Of a DNA stretch of 5,919 bases, positions 1 to 4,637 are shown one piece after another. Every line of letters begins with the position of its first letter. Within the stretch, counting starts at the first letter, position 1. This DNA comes from a bacterium HR36 (GTDB taxonomy: Bacteria > Planctomycetota > Planctomycetia > Gemmatales > HRBIN36): contig BEIM01000241.1 of the NCBI GenBank assembly GCA_002898995.1, positions 1 through 5,919 on the forward strand, read 5' to 3'. The notes beneath the pieces are model-generated. The model saw only the letters and a program-made list of their open reading frames with translations, ran no database searches and had not been told where the DNA came from. Position numbers and translations under genes: made by a program.

Positions 1-104
1 GAATAACGACCGGTAGTGCCTTGATTTGCCGCGCACCCTGTGCACAATGAATCTGCACGGGCTCGAAGAAACATGGGCCGAAGCACCTGACGGAGACCAA
101 AGGG

Positions 105-1640
105 ATGCTCGCGCGGTTGAAGACGTTTGCCCTGATCGGCATAGACGCCGTGCCTGTGGACGTGGAAGTGGATGTGTCGCCCGGGTTGCCCAAGACCGTG
201 CTGGTAGGATTACCGGAAGCCGCGGTGCGGGAAAGCACCCACCGCATCGAACGGGCCTTAGCCAATCTGGGCTACCATCCACCACAAGGGCGCGTCGTCA
301 TCAATTTGGCACCCGCTGACCTGCGCAAAGATGCTGCCAGTTTCGATTTGCCCATTGCCTTAGGGATGTTGATTGGGTCTGGGCAGGTGCGCCCGGAACA
401 GGTGGAGGAATGGGCGGTGGTAGGGGAGCTGGCGTTAGACGGTTCCGCGCGGCGGATTAAGGGTGCCCTCTCCATGGCTATGACTGCCGCACGCTTAGGC
501 ATCCAGCGTTTCCTCGTGCCCGCGGCCAATGCCAAAGAAGCGGCAGTCGTCCAAGAGGTTGCCGTATTCCCTGCAAGCACACTTAGCGAAGCGGTTGGTC
601 TGCTCACCGGGCAGCTGCTTATGGAACCAGTGCCCACGGATGTGGATGGGATATTTTCGCGGTTGAACGTGTATGACGTGGACTTTGCCGAGGTACGCGG
701 ACAGGAGTTTGCCAAGCGGGCGCTGGTTATTGCAGCAGCGGGTGGCCACAACGTGCTCATGAGCGGGCCGCCCGGTTCCGGGAAAACTATGCTGGCGCGG
801 CGTCTCCCCACCATTTTGCCGCCGCTGACTCCCGAAGAGAGCCTCGAGACCACGCGCATCTACAGCGCTCTAGGATTACTCCCACCCGATCAGCCCCTGC
901 TTACGGTCAGGCCGTTTCGCGCACCTCATCACACGGTGAGTGATGCGGGCTTGGTCGGTGGCGGTTCGGTTCCTTCGCCTGGGGAAATCTCCCTGGCGCA
1001 TCACGGCGTGCTTTTTCTCGACGAGCTTCCCGAATTCGACCGCCGCACTCTGGAAGTCCTCCGCCAACCTCTCGAGGAAGGCCGCGTTACCATTTCCCGG
1101 GCCTTGGCTTCCACCACCTTTCCCGCTAACTTCATTCTCGTGGCCGCCATGAATCCTTGCCCATGCGGCTATTTTGGCGACCCCCGGCGACAGTGCCTCT
1201 GTGCCCCCACGGCCATCGAACGCTACGTGTCGCGGATCAGCGGTCCGCTCTTAGACCGCATTGACCTCCACGTCGAAGTACCCGCGGTGCCGTGGCAGGA
1301 TTTGGCCAGTTCTCGCGAAGGCTTGACCAGTGCGCAGATGCGGGAACTGGTGCTGCGGGCTCGCCACCGGCAACGCCAGCGCTTCGCACCCCATCCCACA
1401 CTCAATGGCAGGATGTCCAGCCGCCAAATTCGCCAGTTTTGCCGACTGGACACACCCTCGCAAAATGTACTGCGGGGTGCCGTCGAACAGTTCGGGCTTT
1501 CGGCACGCGCCCATGATCGCATCTTGCGCGTCGCCCGCACTATTGCCGACCTCGAGGACGCCGAGGACATTCGCCCAGAACACGTCTTCGAGGCCATCAA
1601 TTATCGCATCCTCGACCGCAAACTCTGGCTCAGATACTAG
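105..1640 (+). CDS. comM: ComM/YifB-family Mg-chelatase-like AAA+ ATPase
   Basis: The protein is 511 residues, the usual full length for the YifB/ComM family. In naturally competent bacteria ComM is a hexameric helicase that promotes branch migration when incoming single-stranded DNA integrates by homologous recombination; that role is family knowledge, not shown here. Visible in order: an N-terminal ChlI/Lon-protease-like S5 fold (about residues 20-165, with GLPEAAVRES and NLAPADLRKD), Walker A GPPGSGKT (221-228), a RPFRAPHHTVSDAGLVGGG stretch (269-287), Walker B GVLFLDELPEF (301-311), sensor-1 AAMNPCPCG (348-355), and the arginine-finger region SGPLLDRIDLHVEV (379-392). A C-terminal chelatase helical domain follows from about residue 437. 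Cysteines 352, 354, 364 and 366 form the CPCG...CLC cluster typical of the family and could bind metal. The ATG at 105 fits the common family start (MLARLKTFALIGIDA) and has GGAG at 92-95, nine bases upstream. No motif is missing. It is the first of three same-strand genes. Whether this organism is competent cannot be told from the window. Confidence 0.96.
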   Translation: MLARLKTFALIGIDAVPVDVEVDVSPGLPKTVLVGLPEAAVRESTHRIERALANLGYHPPQGRVVINLAPADLRKDAASFDLPIALGMLIGSGQVRPEQVEEWAVVGELALDGSARRIKGALSMAMTAARLGIQRFLVPAANAKEAAVVQEVAVFPASTLSEAVGLLTGQLLMEPVPTDVDGIFSRLNVYDVDFAEVRGQEFAKRALVIAAAGGHNVLMSGPPGSGKTMLARRLPTILPPLTPEESLETTRIYSALGLLPPDQPLLTVRPFRAPHHTVSDAGLVGGGSVPSPGEISLAHHGVLFLDELPEFDRRTLEVLRQPLEEGRVTISRALASTTFPANFILVAAMNPCPCGYFGDPRRQCLCAPTAIERYVSRISGPLLDRIDLHVEVPAVPWQDLASSREGLTSAQMRELVLRARHRQRQRFAPHPTLNGRMSSRQIRQFCRLDTPSQNVLRGAVEQFGLSARAHDRILRVARTIADLEDAEDIRPEHVFEAINYRILDRKLWLRY

Positions 1641-1670
1641 CCTCTCCCACTCAGCCACCAGGACGCCACC

Positions 1671-1958
1671 ATGAAATTTGCAGCTATCATCGAGTACGCG
1701 GCTGATCGGGCAAAAATTCAGGCGGTGCGCCTTATTCATCGGCATTACCTCATCCACTTGAAAAATCAGGGCAAACTCGTGGCCTCGGGCCCGTTCACGG
1801 ACGACAGCGGGGCGCTGATCATTTACGAGGCCGCCAGTGTGGAGGAAGCGGAACAACTCCTGCGCGGCGATCCGTTTTGCCGCGAGGGGGTTTTCGTGCG
1901 CTGGCAATTGCGGCCGTGGAATCCCGTGCTTGTCAATTCTGCACTGTTGCCTGAATGA
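1671..1958 (+). CDS. YciI-like protein (YCII/dimeric ferredoxin-like fold)
   Basis: A 95-residue protein of the YciI type, a small alpha/beta ferredoxin-like fold that usually forms dimers. The start MKFAAIIEYA gives the first strand. R20 and H23 followed by a G34-K-L-V-A-S-G-P segment (34-41) match the family RPxH...G.L...GP pattern. The DDSGA at 44-48 supplies the acidic residue that pairs with the histidine in the proposed active site. The C-terminal DPF (67-69) and GVFVRWQLRPWN (73-84) also fit. Most YciI proteins have no known substrate, although one relative is a dehalogenase for a chlorinated muconolactone, so no reaction is assigned. The ATG at 1671 is preceded by AGGA at 1660-1663, seven bases away. 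It starts 30 bp after the comM stop, which suggests co-transcription. Confidence 0.88.
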   Translation: MKFAAIIEYAADRAKIQAVRLIHRHYLIHLKNQGKLVASGPFTDDSGALIIYEAASVEEAEQLLRGDPFCREGVFVRWQLRPWNPVLVNSALLPE

Positions 1959-2007
1959 CACGAATGAAGCAGCAGACGTCAGCTCGCCGAATCTTGGGGC
2001 TTAGGCC

Positions 2008-2481
2008 ATGACCCGATGGGACACGTTGATCCAGCAGGTGAACGAAATCCTCCAAGCACGACGCCTGGGAACGCTGGTTTTCGCCCGCTGCATGTGGCAA
2101 AGCGATACCCCTCCCGCGCAACTTCCGCCCAAACTGGCACGTTGGCTCGACGTCCTTTCCCAGTGGATGCAACCGGCCCCGGAGAAAATTCAGCTCACCC
2201 GGACCACCGATCACCGCGACGTTACCCTGCTGGTCGAGTTCCGCCCTTCGGCCACCGCGGTCATCTCACACGTGGAATCGAGGCCCCTTGCAGCAGCAAC
2301 TTCCTCGGTCCCGAGTGCCACTTGCCACCATTGCCTGGGTGTAGATTTGTTTCTGTTAGGCACCCAAGGCGCTATATACCTGGATGGCACGCAGGCCGAC
2401 TGGCCTCATGAGCGGCTTGCCGTACCCGATCTCCCTGCCCAACATCCCTTGCGCTTACAAGTTGAGAAGGTCTGGCGTTAG
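2008..2481 (+). CDS. Hypothetical protein; possible stand-alone Gfo/Idh/MocA C-terminal-like domain
   Basis: A 157-residue protein that I do not recognise as a named family. The order of its segments resembles the C-terminal substrate-binding half of Gfo/Idh/MocA oxidoreductases: a helix ending ARRLGTLVFARCMW (17-30), a strand-rich HRDVTLLVEF segment followed by SATAVISHVES (69-91), and VDLFLLGTQGAIYLDG (112-127). In those enzymes such segments follow an N-terminal Rossmann domain, and none is present here: there is no glycine-rich GxGxxG, and the sequence upstream of the start is the YciI gene and a 49-bp gap. If the resemblance is right, the protein cannot bind NAD(P) by itself. TCHHC at 105-109 is a CxxC-type pair that could bind metal. 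No strong ribosome site precedes the ATG at 2008; a G-rich TTGGGG lies about 10 bases upstream. It is probably the last gene of the comM transcript. Coding status is supported by uninterrupted length and protein-like composition. The family call is inference from memory. Confidence 0.68.
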   Translation: MTRWDTLIQQVNEILQARRLGTLVFARCMWQSDTPPAQLPPKLARWLDVLSQWMQPAPEKIQLTRTTDHRDVTLLVEFRPSATAVISHVESRPLAAATSSVPSATCHHCLGVDLFLLGTQGAIYLDGTQADWPHERLAVPDLPAQHPLRLQVEKVWR

Positions 2482-2527
2482 CAGGCATGACGGGGATGAC
2501 AGAACATCTCAAGCGGTTGGGGGCGCC

Positions 2528-3394
2528 TCAATAAAGCAAAGCCGCCAGCCGGCTGCGGTAGGTGTTGGCCAGCTCGCTGTCATCCCCAAGCAAGTGGAAA
2601 ATGCGCACCATTGCCTCGCGCACAGGACCCTGCGCCAGCGTGGCGTTTAGCTCTCCCGCCCGCAGCAGTGCCGCCAGCGCCTCTTCAAATCGCCCCGCGG
2701 CCGCCAGGCAAATCCCCAGACGATAATGTGCTTCGGCGTTCTGGGGTTCCAGGCGCACTCGTTCCTGGCAGGCCGCCGGCCCTCCCATCCGCTCCGCCTC
2801 CTCTCGAAATTGGGCGCGGGCCAGCACATTGCTCGCCTCCTGATAATAGTCGCTCCCTTCGCTTACTCGCCGCGCCTCCTCCAACGCCTCTGACCATCGG
2901 CCCAACTCGGCTAAAGCCACCGCCCGCAACGCCGCCACATTTTCATCACCTGGATGAGCTTGCCTCAACTCCTCCAGGCGTAGCAACGCTGCCGCAGCGT
3001 CCTGCCGGACTAGCTCCCGCAGATGCGCCAGTTCTTCCTGCAACGCACTCGGCACCACTGTGTCCAAAAACTCCTTTACCTGTGCTTCCGACAGGGCGCC
3101 ATGAAACCGACCCACCACCTGTCCCTCTTTAAACGCCATCACCGTCGGCACTACTTCCACCGCCAAACTCATCGCCAAATATGGATTCTGGTCTATGTCC
3201 ACTTTTACCAACACAAAACGCCCTCCGTACTCCCGCGCCAACCGCTCTAGCATCGGCCCCAATTGCCGACACGGCCCACACCATTGGGCCATGAACTCCA
3301 CCACTACAGGGACTTCTCGCGATTTTTCGATCACCGCGCATTCAAATTCGCGTTCCCCGATTTCCTGAATCCACGGTACGCTGTGCTGACTCAT
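2528..3394 (-). CDS. cnoX: CnoX/YbbN-type thioredoxin-TPR co-chaperone
   Basis: A 288-residue protein with an N-terminal thioredoxin domain (about 10-115) and a C-terminal helical, TPR-like half. Visible are the beta-strand VPVVVEFMAQ, the active site WCGPC (38-42), a VKVDID strand (63-68) and the cis-proline segment VVPT (81-84). The tail has TPR-like helices, clearest at EAHYRLGICLAAAGRFEEAL (221-240). This architecture is that of CnoX (formerly YbbN), a cytoplasmic chaperedoxin that holds unfolding proteins during oxidative or bleach stress and passes them to GroEL/DnaK. E. coli CnoX lacks the catalytic cysteine pair, while this one keeps both cysteines, like the Caulobacter type, so it may also reduce disulfides. 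The frame stays open upstream to 3484, but the ATG at 3394 is preferred: it has AGGAAGGAG just upstream, and the extra 30 residues are charged and unlike any thioredoxin. It converges on the comM transcript with a 46-bp gap. The fit to co-chaperone function is inference. Confidence 0.93.
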   Translation of the reverse strand: MSQHSVPWIQEIGEREFECAVIEKSREVPVVVEFMAQWCGPCRQLGPMLERLAREYGGRFVLVKVDIDQNPYLAMSLAVEVVPTVMAFKEGQVVGRFHGALSEAQVKEFLDTVVPSALQEELAHLRELVRQDAAAALLRLEELRQAHPGDENVAALRAVALAELGRWSEALEEARRVSEGSDYYQEASNVLARAQFREEAERMGGPAACQERVRLEPQNAEAHYRLGICLAAAGRFEEALAALLRAGELNATLAQGPVREAMVRIFHLLGDDSELANTYRSRLAALLY

Positions 3395-3396
3395 GG

Positions 3397-3406
3397 CTCC
3401 TTCCTC
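3397..3406 (-). promoter_or_regulatory. Ribosome binding site of cnoX
   Basis: On the minus strand the sequence reads GAGGAAGGAG two bases before the ATG at 3394, with the GAGGA part about seven bases away. It is the strongest Shine-Dalgarno-like sequence in the window and decides the start at 3394 over longer in-frame alternatives. Confidence 0.75.
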
Positions 3407-3547
3407 ATCCTCACCGTTATTCGACCTTTGCCTTCGACTCTTCCAAGCCCGATCGGGGCTATCTGCACCCGTTTTTGCTGCCATTCGCTCTCCGTTTACT
3501 AGATTCAGATTGGTTGTTTCGCCTTATCTTGATGCGTTTCATGGGCT

Positions 3548-3567
3548 GTTTCTGTCCGTTTTTGTCC
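3548..3567. repeat. Tandem decamer, two copies, upstream of cnoX
   Basis: Plus-strand GTTTCTGTCC is followed directly by GTTTTTGTCC, nine of ten bases identical. On the minus strand these are GGACAAAAAC and GGACAGAAAC, lying about 155-175 bp upstream of the cnoX start. A 10-bp period places both copies on the same face of the helix, as in direct-repeat sites of dimeric response regulators. No regulator is identified, and chance duplication is possible. Confidence 0.4.
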
Positions 3568-3626
3568 AAGTCGGGGTCATGCTCTGCAAACCCACTTGGC
3601 ACGACGCTTCGCCTCAAGCTCAAGCC

Positions 3627-3646
3627 GTTTGAATCCTTCTTCAAAC
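3627..3646. repeat. Short perfect inverted repeat (7-bp stem, 6-base loop)
   Basis: GTTTGAA and TTCAAAC are separated by TCCTTC. The stem is A/T-rich and no run of T follows on either strand, so it is not a convincing intrinsic terminator. It may simply be chance in a gene-free stretch. Confidence 0.3.
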
Positions 3647-3998
3647 CATGTTCCTCACCGCGCCTTGCTCTCTGCGATTCTCCTGGTATGCGCTAGGCAC
3701 AGCTATCCTACGAATCCTCGGGTACCTGCGGCGGGAGTGATCTCGCACGCAAACCTGGAGTCTGCGTTGCGTTTTAAACCCGTTAAGCGTCGCCAGTGCA
3801 AATGTAACGTACGTACTCGAAAGCGGGCCGGCTATGGCTACCTTGCCAATGTTCTGGAAAATGCCAGCCTCTCGTCGAGATTTCAGCATTTTTCAACTTT
3901 GTGTGCAAGCCAGTGAAGTGGTCAACGAACCTGGTCCCGTAACGAGTCGGCAAAACGGCGTAGACGGTCTAGGCACCGGAAGTGGCCGGGCTAAGTCA

Positions 3999-4045
3999 AC
4001 CGTCATGGTTTTCACACCGGAATAAGTGTCCGCCACCATCACGGT
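3999..4045. repeat. Nested imperfect hairpin (11-bp outer stem, 4-bp inner stem)
   Basis: ACCGTCATGGT (3999-4009) pairs with ACCATCACGGT (4035-4045) with a single mismatch. Inside the 25-base loop, ACAC (4014-4017) can pair with GTGT (4026-4029). The CACCGGAATAAGTGTCCGCC wording of the loop reminds me of the repeated GTGTCCGC...CCGGAAT blocks at the ends of some IS21-family elements, but that is memory only. A second weaker inverted repeat, CATCAC (4037-4042) with GTGATG (4051-4056), overlaps the right arm and would compete with it. Confidence 0.35.
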
Positions 4046-4106
4046 ATGCTGTGATGCCCATCGCTCTTGGACTTTCAGTGCCATGGGTGTCGCTAGGTGA
4101 TGCGTA

Positions 4107-4126
4107 ACCTTGAAAGGTGCTCAAGG
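4107..4126. repeat. Two mutually exclusive short hairpins
   Basis: ACCTT (4107-4111) can pair with AAGGT (4114-4118) across a two-base turn, or CCTTGA (4108-4113) can pair with TCAAGG (4121-4126) around a seven-base loop. Only the second could form a proper stem. No function is suggested. It lies inside the inverted-repeat-bounded segment. Confidence 0.25.
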
Positions 4127-4297
4127 GCGAATGTGGCATTGCCAACGGATCGTTTTGTTTGGGCTTGCTTGCACACAGAGGTAGAAGCACCTGAGTAAAA
4201 TTGGGCATCGGTTATCGGGGAATTGTTGTAGAAGTCCACGCCTAGCAAGATAGAAATGCGCGGCCAAAACAAAGACCGCAGTAGCAAGGTAACTTCG

Positions 4298-4609
4298 TCA
4301 AAAACGTCGGGACCAGAAAACCGAGGAACTGGAAGAGCGCTCCTGGGATTGGGTGGCTTCATCGCGGAGCATGCGTTCGCGCTCAGCGCGGACTTCACGT
4401 TCCATTGCCCGACCCCAGAGGAAATAATGCACCACGCCCAAAAGCGCCAGGCCGCCAATCACGAGGAAAAACCACAAAGCCCATCCTTGGGTACTCACGA
4501 TCAGAAAAAGCATCAATCCCAACACCAGCGAGCCATTCAGCAAGCCGAGCAACCAACGATCCCGGTTAGAGAACGGCGGAGTCGGTTCCGAATAACCATC
4601 TCCTATCAT
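4298..4609 (-). CDS. Small membrane protein with two predicted transmembrane helices
   Basis: A 103-residue protein I cannot assign to a family. The N-terminal 18 residues are polar (MIGDGYSEPTPPFSNRDR). Two hydrophobic stretches follow: about residues 19-39 (LLGLLNGSLVLGLMLFLIV core) and 43-66 (ALWFFLVIGGLALLGVVHYF core), separated by a tight STQG turn. The remainder is a highly charged, helix-prone tail (AMEREVRAERERML) ending in a serine-rich RSSSSS segment. Under the positive-inside rule the R/E-rich tail should be cytoplasmic, giving a hairpin with both ends inside. The frame is open further upstream, but the ATG at 4609 is chosen because GGGAG sits seven bases before it and the upstream part would lie wholly inside the preceding gene. 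It starts 28 bp after the stop of the prenyltransferase-like/HEAT gene, so the two are probably co-transcribed. Confidence 0.75.
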   Translation of the reverse strand: MIGDGYSEPTPPFSNRDRWLLGLLNGSLVLGLMLFLIVSTQGWALWFFLVIGGLALLGVVHYFLWGRAMEREVRAERERMLRDEATQSQERSSSSSVFWSRRF

Positions 4610-4611
4610 GA

Positions 4612-4621
4612 GGGAGCTCCC
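4612..4621 (-). promoter_or_regulatory. Ribosome binding site inside a 10-bp palindrome, small membrane protein gene
   Basis: GGGAGCTCCC is a perfect palindrome whose minus-strand 5' half, GGGAG, is the likely Shine-Dalgarno sequence seven bases from the ATG at 4609. It supports that start. A palindrome without a loop cannot fold on itself as a hairpin, so masking of the site is unlikely. Confidence 0.5.
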
Positions 4622-4637
4622 GGCTTGGAGGGCGAGT

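Larger units (their letters stand above)
3897..4180. mobile_element. Possible small element or relic bounded by 14-bp inverted repeats
   Basis: CTTTGTGTGCAAGC at 3897-3910 and the complement of GCTTGCACACAGAG at 4167-4180 agree at 13 of 14 positions, with 11 consecutive bases perfect (3900-3910 against 4167-4177). They bound about 284 bp with no coding frame of note, near the middle of the gap, and enclose a hairpin at 3999-4045. That size and form would suit a MITE or a decayed insertion sequence. I could not find a target-site duplication directly outside the repeats, and there is no transposase, so the call stays tentative. The chance of an 11-base inverted match in 900 bp is roughly one in ten, so coincidence is not excluded. 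Confidence 0.3.
3395..4297. other. Gene-free interval between cnoX and the small membrane protein gene
   Basis: About 900 bp in which every open frame is short, begins without a ribosome site, and gives a protein with no recognisable fold or motif. Both neighbouring genes are on the minus strand, so the interval holds the 3' end of one transcript and the promoter region of cnoX. I checked for tRNA T-loop and CCA ends, and for tmRNA, RNase P and signal-recognition RNA signatures, and saw none. What I do see is listed separately: a tandem decamer, two hairpins and a pair of long-range inverted repeats. The size of the gap is unusual beside the tight spacing elsewhere in the window, which suggests either decayed sequence or a mobile-element remnant. 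Confidence 0.7.

Noticed and set aside
2..16. Possible 3' end of an upstream plus-strand gene (frame ending NNDR then TAG)
   Set aside because: Four residues cannot be distinguished from chance, and another frame stops even earlier.
21..48. Possible sigma-70 promoter for comM (TTGATT, 16 bases, CACAAT)
   Set aside because: Both boxes match only four of six consensus positions, which is expected by chance in this length, and promoter rules in planctomycetes are poorly known.
2482..2527. Bidirectional terminator between the converging transcripts
   Set aside because: No stem of useful length and no T-run on either strand is visible in the 46 bp.
3395..3484. A longer cnoX reading frame starting at 3484
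   Set aside because: The added 30 residues are charged, unlike thioredoxin N-termini, and the strong ribosome site lies directly before the ATG at 3394.
3596..3616. A sigma-54-like TGGCACG with a downstream TTCGC on the plus strand
   Set aside because: The GC of the -12 element is one base too far from the -24 GG, spacing for this factor is strict, and no plus-strand gene follows.
3459..3644. Minus-strand 61-residue Lys/Arg/Asn-rich frame upstream of cnoX
   Set aside because: It has a TTG start, no convincing ribosome site and low-information composition, and it overlaps the tandem decamer. It is probably not translated.
3596..3916. Plus-strand 106-residue open frame in the gap
   Set aside because: It uses a TTG start without a ribosome site, is rich in Arg and Ser with no motif, and runs into the left inverted repeat.
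3893..4084. Minus-strand frame that could be a transposase fragment
   Set aside because: It shows no DDE or helix-turn-helix wording and is only 63 residues, so I cannot support a pseudogene call.
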